Assembly: GCF_000003605.2 (NCBI RefSeq)
Contig: NW_003157232.1
Span: 316,546 to 345,669 of the forward strand
DNA: 29,124 nt
DNA from: Saccoglossus kowalevskii
Taxonomy: Eukaryota; Hemichordata; Enteropneusta; Harrimaniidae
Direction of reading: 5' to 3'
The notes beneath the pieces were generated by a model. That model was given only the letters and a program-made list of their open reading frames with translations, was not told where the DNA came from and made no database searches. This document shows positions 11,354 to 22,476 of this stretch, in pieces. Position 1 is the stretch's first letter, and each line of letters starts with the position of its first letter. The position numbers and the translations under genes were made by a program.

Positions 11354-12310
11354 TTAAGTGTCGCCAAAATTAAAAGTCAGATCACAAGGACACACAGTAT
11401 TTCTCATGGTGGTCGACCTTTCTGGGTGCGCTGTTATCAAAAATGTTTGTCTGAACCCTGTATTCATTACTCCGTACATGACACTGTTAATGCTGAAGCT
11501 ATTAGTGTGGGCGTGAATGTATGCAATAAACCTGTCTCTTCTATCAGTCATCGTCACGATTCATAGAAATTCAAGTAACACAATGAGATATGATGTACAT
11601 GTAGCTGGCAGTACGTTCGTATGTGTATACAATTGCTTTGTGGTCGTAGCTATTGCTTCCCTAGCAAAGACAATTGAGTAGACATATTAACACAGACAAG
11701 ATCATTATGCCAATGGCCATCATAGTGGTATTTCGTTTTGTGCAAACTTTCCTGTAAAATGTATGCTGGCGAATGTATCTGTATCTGGAATATATACAGG
11801 GCAGCCTTATTAGACTTAGAGATGATGCGAAGGAGAAATGTATTCATCTCCATAAGATGTTAGACATTAATGTATATTAAAACATGGTTTATGACACACT
11901 ACATGTCTAGATGTGATTATATGTATATCACTCGGTCCTCCGAAAAGACCAATTACTTTTAAGATAATACTGATATTAACCTTTGTTAAACATGTCAACA
12001 CACGCTGTTATTACGAAAGATTTTACCGTTGATAAGTACAGTTCCAGTCACCATAATGTTACAATACTTCTAAATATCAAAGGAAGAGCCTGTACTGCAA
12101 TGTGTGCTATCTTTCCTCCACTCATGTCATCATCTTTATCTCCGGTTGTTGTGAAGATGGAAAAGTTATGCTTCTGTTATTTTAAGTTTTTGCTTGCCAT
12201 AACTTTGACAAACACCGTAGATGTCACAAATTATCACGAATATACACTTTCAACACAAACAAATTAATTATTACAGCTGTTTGAAAGAAGTACTGCCAGA
12301 GAAAAACACT
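11354..12310 (-). pseudogene. Decayed duplicate of the melatonin-receptor-like GPCR
   Basis: Two blocks match the intact gene at 16547-18821 on the same strand. The exon 1 block runs from the ATG at 12200 down to about 11983. It keeps DDDMSxGKIA but has TAA at codon 8, further stops, a deletion of about 48 bp, and loss of the exon's 3' end. The exon 2 block runs 11784 to about 11354. It keeps the ECL2-coding region and a TM7 signature (INSVMYGVMN) but lacks roughly 230 bp covering TM5 to TM6. Homology extends into the intron: 11812-11840 resembles 17274-17303, and an AG acceptor is kept at 11785-11786. It also extends upstream of the start codon to about 12310. This is therefore a DNA-level tandem duplicate, not a retrocopy. 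It cannot encode a working receptor. Confidence 0.88.
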
Positions 12311-12365
12311 GTCTAATTATATAGGATGATTCCAGTGAGAAAACTTAATCGTATTTTTCTTAACA

Positions 12366-12505
12366 CAGTGGCGACGGCACCGGGTGGGGGCAGAGGGGAG
12401 GTCGTCCCCTCGAGAAAAATCAAACTGAAACCATTTGTGCCAGGAAAATTTGCCACTCAAAATGCAGTAAATGCAGTGTTTCAGTGCCCCTCATGCACAA
12501 GTTTG
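12366..12505 (+). repeat. Left terminal inverted repeat of the CAGTGG element
   Basis: This repeat pairs with 13190-13333 on the opposite strand. The open frames across both arms give related peptides (GGGRG...KIKLKP...KFA.QNA), which confirms the similarity but reflects shared repeat sequence rather than a gene. Confidence 0.7.
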
Positions 12506-13189
12506 CGCCGCCGCCTCTCAGACTGTTAATACAAGCATTATTTTTAGTTGTATACAATGTCAGGATGAACACTTCGAAAATCGATAGTTAGCATATCGGA
12601 TCATGTGACACTGTACTCCATTCTTGTTATTTGTGAACCATCTTCAGTATTTGAACGCTACATTATGTCCTGTAGCCAAAAATCGTACAAAAAAAGGATA
12701 ATCAGATCATTTTACTTAATATAGTATATACGTCATTGGTTGTCATGGCTACACATGAACTTTAAGAAAGGAACCATTCGATCATTATTTTTATGCTCTG
12801 AATGGTGTGTTAATAATACTACAGGGTATTCTGAGATACTAAATGTAAGTATGAGTACGGTATGATTCTAAGTACGAATAAACAACACTTCGAATCAGAG
12901 CAAAACCCTGTACTTTTTACATAAAGCTGTGACAGAGTAATCATTAAATGGACAGAACCTAACAATGTGATACAAATGTTATCAACCTTAATAAATACTA
13001 AACCGTATTAATCATCCAGGCCCACAGCAATGAACACACTTAAGAAACATTAGTTATAAACTGATGATATTACGATAATTAATTCATATCCTACATCTCA
13101 GTATTATTCAGCTTGTGTAAGAGATCTGAACACCAAATTATACACAGGCGACGACACGAAATTTTGCGAGATCTGCTCCCCCTTAAAAC

Positions 13190-13333
13190 TGAAATTTGAA
13201 ATCTCGACTCTCTGAAACGCTATTTTCTGCATTTTGAGGGGCAAATTTTGCTGACACAGAGGGTTTCAGTTTGATTTTTGAGGGGCGACGCCCAAACGTT
13301 TTTTCGAGGGGGCGACCACGCCCCCCGCCACTG
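13190..13333 (-). repeat. Right terminal inverted repeat of the CAGTGG element
   Basis: Read on the minus strand it starts CAGTGGCGGGGGGCGTGG and continues with the same aatcaaactgaaacc and caaaatgcag blocks as the left arm. It has one extra segment near 13285-13310. Confidence 0.7.
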
Positions 13334-16300
13334 TTATACAAAATAAATGTCAAACTGGCAAAAACAACTTTGCCTTTTCTAGCTACCCACAAATTACAGC
13401 AGATGGCAGCTCTGATCGGGATAGAATCAGAGTGCAAACAACTTCCTTTGTTTTATTTAGCGTATTGCCAGTCTATACGAGATTAAACATCCTCGTTGGC
13501 TATGTGGACCCGAGTGAATCCATTCATTGTTTACATTATAATACAACTGCATTTGACTAGTAGTCAGAAAGAAACTGTCGTAGGGGCATTAGGGGTAAAT
13601 TTGTGAGCCTCCATGTTCTCTCAGACGGAACTGTCAAAAAAATGGTATCCGGCTACGGGGCTAGGATGCACCGACCCAGTGACTCTATCTTATTTAGTTT
13701 GTTCTGGTGGTAGGTTATCTTATTTACGGATGGTTATTCTGTCAATGTGTGCTGTAATATGCAAGGTTACAGGAAATAAAAAAAAGGATTTTAAAATGAA
13801 AGTTCCATTTACAGTAACAAATAGTTTTTTACACTTTACAGATAAAGCAAATTCCTAATTACATTTTACATTTTTATAATATATTTGATAATCTGTGTTT
13901 AAGAATCAAAATTGGAAATCGCGTACGAATTACAGCGTTTAATGTGCAAAATGCAATATACGCTTACAAAAAATAAGATCTTTTTACAAATTATGGACGA
14001 ATAAAATAGCTGATTACATTATACACCTTGTCCCTGTCTACGATTTTACGTTTTTTTATTTATTTAAATTACATTATTACGAAAATAAAAACAATAAATT
14101 ACAGCTTTCAAAAATACCCCTTGCCGACCCTCGTGATTTTCTTCCACCTTAGAAGTATTTTGCACTGCGAGTTTGTGCTACTCGGTGGCATGTGCTAATA
14201 TTATACTTAAAGCCCAATTTAGCAAGTGTCCAATCCTCCCCACCTGAATCTCAAGTCTATCAAAGGAAGTTTGAATCAACAAATATCCGGAATGTGTCAT
14301 GGGGGCTTCATGGTTCTGCAGATCTCTTCCTGACACATGGGGGTTTACTTCTGTGGACTATGGCGAATATTGAAGAAATCTAGCACAGAATGACATCTGC
14401 TTTCAGCCGCTGACTTGTCATTGTAGCGTCAACCAACAAAATAAAGCGCGCTAAACTATGAACATTAGGTGAATTGGTGGCGGCTTTGTTTAGTCAAATT
14501 TGTTCAAGTATTCGCTTTTTACGTTACGTAATGGAAGCTATGATTTAGCTGAAACAAGATGAAATACGAAAGACGATGAGCAGTAGGTTGGGACATTACA
14601 TAGTGCTTTTACCAAACTAGTAATTACAAATGTTATTCGAAAGTACAAATATCAAGGCCGGGCGTGAATAGCAATGGGGAAAATCACTTGCTGATGTTCT
14701 TCGAGAATCAAAACAGTGCCTCAAAAGGTTCTCCACACACAACAGCAGATTGATACTTGACAAAGTAAAACATACATACTTACTTACTTACTTACTTACT
14801 CGTCTAGTGTTACCTTTTGTACATATGCATATATATTCTATCATCTATATTGATATTCAATATGACACACGATTAGAAGATTTCATGTTTGTATTGAGTG
14901 ACGCCACTGTAAACTGTTTTGGTATTTCCAACCCGCCAACTGCATCTTCCAACCTGATAGCATAGCACTATTCCCACCGTAAACGTGCAAACCTTTCTCA
15001 ACCAAATATCAAAGGTATTACGCACGGGTCCATTAATATACACCAGATTACTTGGCCATACCCACTGAGTAGCATCTCCTAAGGGTTTATATATTCCCTT
15101 TTAGGAACCCACCCCCCCGTTGTCCCCTATCATAAAGTCAGCTGGGGTGTTTTCTCTTCTTTTCCCCTTAATGTTTTTGTCATAAACACACCACCGCCGG
15201 AAATAAGGTTGTAGCGATCACCAGTCACTGAGACTTCACAATGATCACTCTGAAAGATACAGGGTTTTCTAAAAGGGATTTAAACAGTGTCTAATTGCAA
15301 TCCGATACCTCCAAGCTACATAGTCACCGTCGACCGACATATATTAATGTGTTTGAAGCAAAGGGTTCAACCACTTCTTGCAATATTCCCTTAATCACAT
15401 GTTGAACACAAATTTTATTACCAGTATTCACAAAAGGACTTCATTTCATACGAACATCAAGCAAGAAACATGTCAAATATGTTAAAATCTATATATAAAT
15501 TACATCAGTACAGTTGAACAATGATTGATACGCTCTTGCTATGATGCAAGTAATCAAACAGATGTAATAAGAGCTATCCGTTTTATGAACGTTGATGACC
15601 TTGTTGCTATGTTAGTAGTGTTCAGTGACCGGTAGTCTATTACATTACGTTTAGGCAGCAGTTGTATCACGATTCCCTACAAAGCACAAGTTATATTGCA
15701 AAATCCATCTTGTGCAACTATAATCCTCCAAACTATTCTTTCCTGAATTATCTTAAAACTCAATATAACAATACACATATACTATGCTCCACATATTTGA
15801 CACAAGCTAACACTAGAATTAACAACCCATTACTTCCATTGGTAAAAGTACTGTACGCATAAACACTTGGAAATTCAGAAATAATGAAATACAATGCAAT
15901 CAACATTTCTAGTTAGACATATTATATACAATACAAGGCCATATTGCTTCTCTGTTGTGAAATCGCAACTTCAATCATTCCAAGAGACAATCTCAGTCAA
16001 ATCCGTTTACTAGTACATGGCGGGCTATATTATTGTAGAAAAACAAAAGTAGTGGGTATGGGGAAAATATTATAGAATTGTGTACTTTGCTCTTGAAATG
16101 AAGTAACTTCCCTCAACCGTACATCACCGGTATATTACAAAATCTGTAATATCTACTTCGGCAAGTAACTCTGAACGTAGCCACATATATAACGCCGGGG
16201 TTTCTTCGTCAACTAAAACTACACTAAATAAACATATATTAAACTATGTGTTACATAAATATCAGTTACTATTTCAAAAACACTAGTTTTGCTTGATAAT

Positions 16301-16546
16301 AGATCAAAATAATCGTTTTATACACTATTGGAATAAATTGGTATAGTTCAAACTAAACAGTCCCAACGGAGATATTGAATACTTAAGTCGCACACACACA
16401 TTTCAAGTGAAACATAAAAAAATCACATATCACTCAAACTACCGGAAAATGTGAACGGTTGTTTATAGTAATGAAAGGGGTATATTCTCTGATTACCACG
16501 CATAACAATGTTGCAAAACAATATGTAATGTTATTGGCAATGTTAC
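13334..16546. other. Intergenic, no gene recognised
   Basis: Open frames at 13613-13858, 14192-14383 and 15662-15862 have no family resemblance and random-looking composition. Small structures are the ACTT microsatellite at 14778-14800 and a weak hairpin at about 15077-15104 (cctaaggg ... cccttttagg). The stretch next to 16546 would contain the 3' UTR of the GPCR gene. Confidence 0.5.
14778..14800. repeat. ACTT tetranucleotide microsatellite
   Basis: Nearly six uninterrupted ACTT units, embedded in an open frame of no other interest. Confidence 0.9.
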
Positions 16547-17252
16547 TTAATGATGATTATTTGTTTCAGTCAAACGACGAAAGTGGTCCTCTACTGTTAG
16601 AACAGTATTTACCCTACGAACCTCCGATGCGTGAGACCCTTCTCTGTGCGTTACTGATCCTTCCCGGTGGTCGGTACGGCAGTTGAGGACCACGCAGACA
16701 AATTGTATGTAGTTCTGTCTGAACCGTTTATTCATTACTCCGTACATGATGCTGTTCAGGCTGCTATTAGCGTGGGCAAGGATTATAACAGTAGCATGAA
16801 TATACGGAGGAAACTCATCTCTTCTATCACCCATGACAACCGCAGCGTATGGTGCCCAGCAGACAAAGAAGACCACAAAAATGAAAAATAGAGTTTTCAG
16901 AAGTTGTATGTCTCTGGAATTAATTTTTCGTTCAGTCTTAGACTGGCTGTATGTAGATGCGATTCGTAACTTCTGTCGGCGTACAAATAGAAACAAATTG
17001 AAGTAGCACACTGTGACGACCACCACGGGGATATAAACAGCAACAGTAAGCAAAGATATAGTATAGCTGTAGCTAGCAGTGCGTTCGTATGTACATACCA
17101 TTGTTTTATGGTCGTAGCCATGGCCGCCCCATCCAAGGAAATTGGGTAGATCTAATAGCGCACAAACGATCCATATACCAATAACCATTATTATGGTATT
17201 CTGCTTCGTGTAAACTATCTTGTAGAATGTGTGCTTGCAAATGTATATGTAT
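16547..17252 (-). CDS. GPCR exon 2 (ICL2 to C-terminus)
   Basis: It starts A|TAC ATA TAC ATT TGC (YIYIC) and encodes TM4 to TM7, a basic third loop (RRQKLRIASTYSQSKTERK), and a 60-residue tail. It ends CAT CAT TAA at 16547. Confidence 0.9.
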
Positions 17253-18773
17253 CTAAAATAAAAGAATGAATTGTGACATGGAGATGTTGCGAGGAAAAAA
17301 ATATAGTTTGCTCTATAAGGCAGTACCGATTATGTACTGTAACAGCGGTTGTCACTCAAAGGTTAAAATGGCCGTGTACACCATGCCAATTTTCCGTGGT
17401 GTACTAATTGAACCTTGCATTTATTCACACCCTGGCACCTATCCGCAATCCCGGGAGTTTGCGAACCCCAGCTCCCCCTGACTGAAAAGACAGGCACATG
17501 GAAGCCACAGTTGGCCCAGACGGGAGGTAAGCAAACATATATGTTAGGGGGGTAAATAAGTGGTCAACTTTTAAAATGTGAGTGACATTAAAAACACATA
17601 TGAATAACAAATTGTAGAGTGCACAATATTGAATTTAGTATTCGATGATTTCACTAGGCAAAAGACGTTAGTCCTTTTGACATCTTTTTTTAGTAGTGGA
17701 CATTTAAACAAAGTGTTATTGACAATAGCACAGGACACATTCAGCGGTGGGTACACGATATTCCCAGGTCTATATTTTTTTCCTCTGTAAGGAAACCCTT
17801 GGTGTGATATTGTCTTTTAAAGATCGCTTCTCTCCTTTGGCAATATTTTCTGCTCAGCGCGAAAGGTATACTTACATATGCTTCTAGTTATACAAAAGGG
17901 GTCAATTATTAATCACAATAGTATGGAAAGTGTATTATTAACTCAACATCATTCCAATGTGTGATCAGACCAATTATCATATAATCCCCCTCCAATTACA
18001 ATTTAAGACGACAGACGGAAATCATAATTACCATCTACCGGCCGGTTAATTACCAGGGTCTTTTCACACATGTGATTATGAGAATTTGTTGTAGAAAATA
18101 GTATGTTGATCCCGTATCATTTGATAATCGTTACAACTTCCCTTTCCAATCATCGGTCAAACGTACAGACATGTTTTTATTTGAAAGAGAAAAATGCATC
18201 TATTCGTGTTTACATCAACTGTAAGATGCATGGTGTAAGATCTGTGTGCTCTTAGCAATTACAGCACATTTCAACCATTATCATTATCTTCCGCAACGAA
18301 CGTATTAACTTGTTGTCAATATTACTCATTCTGGGGGATGATAACGTCATGTTGTAATAAGAATAGACATGTACTCACCGATTAATACTGATTGCCATGA
18401 TGTTCCATAACGAGGCTATACATGCGATTACACACACACTAGCTATTGTTTCACATAACGCCGACTTATTGGAAAAATAGTGATGTGATCTTATCACACC
18501 GATGACACTAAACACGTCAACAAACGCTGTTACGAACAAATCTGCTAAGGCAAGATTTATTATGAAGATGTTGCCGGCTTGAAAGATTTTACCATTGACA
18601 AGTACAGCTCCAATCACCATAATGTTACCGATATTTCCAAATACCAAGAGAACAGTCTGTATTGCCATATATGCTATCTTTCCTACACTCATGTCATCGT
18701 CGTTTTCTTCGTTATTCGGTTGTAGTGACAACGGGAACTCCATGTTTGTGTTGTTTAAATGTCCGCTTGCCAT
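16547..18773 (-). CDS. Melatonin-receptor-like class A GPCR, two exons, 366 aa
   Basis: The coding exons are 18773-18379 and 17252-16547. The join CG|A forms Arg132 of the NRY motif, with donor CG|GTGAGT and acceptor TTTTAG. Seven hydrophobic helices are visible. TM1 has Asn50 (GNIGN), TM2 has LALAD with Asp78, TM3 starts near Cys107 and ends LWNIMAISINRY. ECL2 has Cys185, TM5 has Pro207, TM6 has CWAP (263-266) and TM7 has NSIMY (298-302). NRY followed by YIC, GNIF in TM2, and a non-NP TM7 motif are marks of the melatonin receptor group, whose members have NRY and NAxxY. It should signal through G proteins at the plasma membrane; the ligand is not shown. The ATG at 18773 gives MASGHLNNTN with a glycosylation sequon. 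An in-frame ATG at 18821 would add 16 residues. The tail holds a doubled HREGS. Identity of the exact subfamily is moderate. Confidence 0.88.
17253..18378 (-). other. GPCR intron, 1,126 bp
   Basis: This is a GTGAGT...TTTTAG intron with no other gene in it. Its 3' end keeps similarity to the pseudogene intron (17274-17303 against 11812-11840). Confidence 0.85.
18379..18773 (-). CDS. GPCR exon 1 (N-terminus to TM3)
   Basis: It encodes residues 1-131 and two bases of Arg132: the acidic N-terminal region (NEENDDD), TM1, TM2 and TM3. The break inside the Arg codon of the NRY motif matches the conserved intron position known for vertebrate melatonin receptor genes (established knowledge of the family). 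Confidence 0.88.
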
Positions 18774-18826
18774 GACTCGAATTGGCATGAATAAATATTT
18801 CAACACGAAAAAATGAATCACAGTCA

Positions 18827-18840
18827 GTAAACCGGTTTAC
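18827..18840. promoter_or_regulatory. Grainyhead-type palindrome upstream of the GPCR
   Basis: GTAAACCGGTTTAC is a perfect 14-bp palindrome containing AACCGGTT, the consensus for Grainyhead/CP2 transcription factors. It lies 54 bp before the ATG at 18773, or 6 bp before the alternative ATG at 18821. The aligned region upstream of the pseudogene lacks it. Confidence 0.5.
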
Positions 18841-19689
18841 AAAGTTTGTCAGAGAAGAAAATGTTGTGACAGTGCCAATAGCTCGAATTTAACATGGAAA
18901 AAACATAGAATTATGAATTTAACTATCTCCTATCAAATTCTGTCTATTGTATAATGCTATGATGGCCACACCTACCAAATGTTACAGAAAATGTTAACAA
19001 TCCTTTATTGCTGCCACGTGACACTTTGCCGTCACTATTCACCATGGAAACGTATTAGAAGAGAAGAATCCGATCCGATCATTTTAGTGTGCACGTTACC
19101 AATTGTCATATGTGTATGGTCTTTCAAAGAAAACCACTCAACGAGTAATATCAATATTATATATAATGTGTCCTACTATTTTAAATCAATTATTCTTTCC
19201 TCAATGGCGTAAAAATAACATTGTTACATTCAAAATGGACTTGCATACAGCCGCTTGTTTGTTGGTTGGTTGGTGTTTTTTCAATAAAATATTATGTGAG
19301 TGTACAAAAGGCAAATGTCGGGTTCGACTGTGATTGTATTAAACTATTTCAATATCCCTCGCCTTGTATACCTCCTAATAATGTCAACATGTAAATTCCC
19401 TATGCAATGCCTTTTTGCCTTTTGTTATTTTGTGGAGATGGTGTAGCTCAGAAAATCAATGATCTGTCTCTGCCTTTACTAATTGATCTCACCATCAACT
19501 AGAGTGACAAACATATTCAAAACATTAATTGATTATGTAATTAACATAAATCAATACAAAATTCACGTCTGTAAACTAACTAAACATATCTCAGATAAGT
19601 TCCCCTACATTTGCATTGTTAAGGGTGAAATAATATATCACTACAAAACACAAATTATTCTCCAATGTCATTAACTCAATATCTAATAG

Positions 19690-20140
19690 TGACTATAAAA
19701 AGGTTTAGTCAGGTTGCCAACACAGAAAAGCGTAAAAGTGCGTTTTCATTTTTTTGCTGAAAAGTGTTCATCAATACATCGTGTTTGATATTCAGACGGG
19801 TGCCCTGAGTCATTTTTTCTAATTTGCATAAATTCATTATGGCAGCCAGTGCACATTTTTTAAGATCAATTTTGAATAATTTATCGAATTATGAGCGACT
19901 TTGAGAATAGAATAAAAGAATCATCGTGTAAATTTAGGAACGTGCAAATAAAATATTTGTTATCTAAAAACCTCTAATTTGCATAAATTTCAAGCAATGG
20001 CGGTCATTTTGAATTGCCTTTCTTATAAAGTATAACTGGATAACGGTCATTATTTGGTATTTCATTATAGTATTATAACTCTGCTGAATTATATTTTTTA
20101 CCCGTTTGTTGATGAAAGTTGATTATGCAAACATTTAAGT
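19690..20140. repeat. Octamer-containing interspersed repeat, two copies about 155 bp apart
   Basis: Copies at about 19818 and 19973 share tctaatttgcataaatt followed by an ATGGCnGnCAnT block. Both contain ATTTGCAT, the reverse of the POU octamer ATGCAAAT, and a third related gattatgcaaacat lies near 20125. Repeats of the 'TTTGCATAAAT...ATGGCGGCCATTTTG' kind occur in many invertebrate genomes, which suggests transposon origin. Confidence 0.5.
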
Positions 20141-20513
20141 GTTTTGATAAGTGATTTTTGATAAAACACAATTCTCTTGCTAAAACAAATACTAAAAGTT
20201 TACTATGAAAGCAATTTGTCCATAAATCAATAATAACAACTGGTACCTATACGGAAATAAGGGAACGTTATGTACACTAAGACATGGATATATTTGCATT
20301 GACTACTGGATTGTATATGTAGAAAAAGAATGTAGAATAAACAAAAATGAATGCACAATCGAGTTCTCAACCGGAGGCTATATGACAATATTTTTATTCC
20401 CCGTTATTTGATCTATCAGATTTACAATAAAATGTACAGGGCAGTATATTGTTTTTGTCTAGTTTCCAACCAACAATGTGATATGTAAACTGGTACCATT
20501 TTCTATTGCTCTG

Positions 20514-20538
20514 CTGCAGACCACACCATTGTCTGCAG
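20514..20538. repeat. Short perfect inverted repeat
   Basis: CTGCAGAC and GTCTGCAG are separated by nine bases. No role is evident. Confidence 0.5.
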
Positions 20539-21254
20539 ATACGTCCGTTTGACATATTGTTATGTAGTATCACGAGCTGGAGGGAGATTTTTGTGGGTGT
20601 CTTTCTTTTTATTGAAGATCTTATGTATAATGCTGTAAACAGTTTATGCTTGTCCCTGGATTTCTTCCATAAGCACAAAAGGGTAAGATACGATTTCCCA
20701 CCCAGACAAGACATGCTTAGGTAGAATATCCATATAAATTTATTTCCCAGTTTTATAACTGTTGCATTGGTGCTGATTATACTTCAATCCCGCTTTTCCA
20801 TATAAACTTGAGTAGAAATGGACAAATATGTCTGTATCTTGAGCAGTTACTTGAACATGATCATGGAGCGTCAGAAGGTAGCTGATGATATTCACATATA
20901 ATTTCACCAATAAGTTGAATAGTTGTGGATTTATGATTTGTGTGGCAGATGGTCTTGATTAGTTTCTTTTAATAATCAATAATTTTTTAAATATTTTTTT
21001 TTATGCCGATGGTGATATTCCTGGGTGGAATGAATATCGAAGTGCGTAATGTTTTTTTGGATCGATAATCGGAAACCTAAAAATGATCTGTACCACCATG
21101 GCATCATGCGAGGTTTAAATTGGCACTACGTATTTGACTGCACACCCAGATGATTTAGCCATAGCTATGAAAGATCGTGATCACTAGTTACTCTGGTCTA
21201 TGGTTTGTTACATTAATTATAACAATACAGTATTGTCTTCAAATGGTGGGGATG

Positions 21255-22370
21255 CTCAGGACAGGATAACATTTTCGACATGTGGAAACAATACTTCAAT
21301 TATTATTATTATCCTTAGTGAAGAGTAACTGTGATCTGTTTTACATTGGTATTTCAGACATTTTAAAGGCTATTGATAAATTGTCGTCAATGATGTTATT
21401 TCTGCAGAACACTATAAGCATGCCTGCCAGAGTTAGACTCTACTTGCTAACGTTTTTTTTTCATTCGATAATGATCCATGGGTTTCTTCCCCATGATTTT
21501 ATGAAAACAATTCTGATTCTTATAGTGAAAAACAAATCAGGTGACTTGGCCTGCAAGGATAACTACATGCCTATTGCCATTTTCACTGTCTCCTCTAAGA
21601 TTTTATCCTAAACCAAAGTCACATACAGTTACTTAAACATGGATTTAAGTCTGGGCATTCTATGAACATGTGTAATTATGATATGAAAGAAATTATTGTT
21701 ACTCTTGTCGATGAAATTCTACTTCTACTTCATTTTCTGTTGGAAATGGCGTTTGGCAGGGTAGAATTATTTTGCCTCAATGCTCATTTAAAGTCATCCA
21801 AATTGGCCTGTTGTGTGGATGCGGTTTTCATCAACCATCTGATGACTTGGTATATATTGAGCCCATCCATATCTGGGGTTTATAAACTCTTGGTAATGAT
21901 TGCTATAGATATGGTTCAGACCTCCATATTATCTACAATCCTAAAACGTCTGACATATGTACTATAACCCTCAAAAGGGTGATCTTAGAAGTAGTGTATT
22001 TCCATCCATTTCCATTTTGGTAACTATAAGCATGAAATTGTGCATAAGCACGTTTATCTAGAATATGTTGTTACTTATAACTGTAATATGACGGATTCAA
22101 TCATTCTATGGCAAAGCCAATATTCTGCTTCGATTTTTCCTAGTTGCAGCAGTGATGTTAAAATTACATTGTTCCGACAATTTTGCACTAACATATATTG
22201 TTCACAGCTTTGGTTTCAACATATTCGCCAAAGTAATTATGATCTCCGTGTTACGTATAATAATGCATTTCATTTATTTTAGATGCAATACTCGTCTTAC
22301 TAAAAGTGATAATATAATCGTTGTAGTGCTTTTATCATCTGTTCAAAGTTATGCCCCTGTGCCATAAACA
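21255..22370 (+). mobile_element. Dead non-LTR retrotransposon fragment (CR1/L2-like reverse transcriptase)
   Basis: In several plus-strand frames the order of motifs follows a LINE ORF2. It begins DNIFDMWKQYF (21268 on), then SLVKSNCDLFYIG, ILKAIDKL, GFLPHDFMKTILI and NKSGDL..KDNY.PIAI (RT fingers, to 21611). GHSMNMCNYDMKEII (about 21654) stands for the GF...H.TDMC...LKE block. NHLM...PSISGVYKLL (about 21829) is the palm with the YADD box damaged. The C-terminal thumb then follows in 22040-22282 (CSSDVKITLFRQFCTNIYCSQLWFQ, then VTYNNAF). Stops and frameshifts separate each block, so it is inactive. No endonuclease lies upstream, as in 5'-truncated copies. Confidence 0.8.
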
Positions 22371-22458
22371 TGTGTATACGCCACAGCTATTCTAAAGTAT
22401 TGAATTAATATTTTTTTATAGCGACAGTTAAACTTGTGTTAATTGTGGTAGGCAATAA

Positions 22459-22476
22459 TAATATTCATGAATATTA
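22459..22476. repeat. Perfect 18-bp palindrome
   Basis: TAATATTCATGAATATTA reads identically on both strands. It could be a dimeric factor site or chance in AT-rich DNA. Confidence 0.6.

Larger units (their letters stand above)
12366..13333. mobile_element. Non-autonomous DNA transposon with CAGTGG ends, 968 bp
   Basis: The left end CAGTGGCGACGGCACC and right end ...CCCCCCGCCACTG are inverted, and the similarity runs inward about 130-145 bp on each side. Shared blocks include atcaaactgaaacc, aaaatttgcc and ctcaaaatgcag. CAGTGGCG ends are typical of some hAT-type elements, which make 8-bp target duplications. Here the flanks tcttaaca and ttatacaa are similar but not identical, so the class is unproven. 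The interior of about 680 bp has no transposase frame. It sits directly beyond the upstream end of the GPCR pseudogene. Confidence 0.72.
18841..21254. other. Intergenic upstream of the GPCR
   Basis: No gene is recognised. It holds the octamer-containing repeat pair (19690-20140) and a perfect 8-bp inverted repeat CTGCAGAC/GTCTGCAG (20514-20538). Opposing open frames at 20394-20724 have no recognisable domain. Confidence 0.5.

Noticed and set aside
11983-12267. 94-codon plus-strand open frame as a gene
   Set aside because: It is antisense to the exon 1 block of the GPCR pseudogene. The same antisense frame occurs over the intact gene (18595-18816).
11354-12310. Interpretation of the GPCR copy as a processed retrocopy
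   Set aside because: Similarity continues into the intron next to exon 2 and a splice acceptor is kept, so it is a DNA duplicate.
12326-13437. Two frames with a shared GGGRG/KIKLKP peptide as a paired protein family
   Set aside because: Their likeness comes from the inverted terminal repeats of the CAGTGG element.
19318-19330. GGTTCGACTG as a tRNA B box
   Set aside because: No A box, acceptor stem or cloverleaf can be built around it.
20394-20724. Opposing 106- and 72-codon frames as a gene
   Set aside because: Neither has a recognisable domain, coding-like composition or flanking splice sites.
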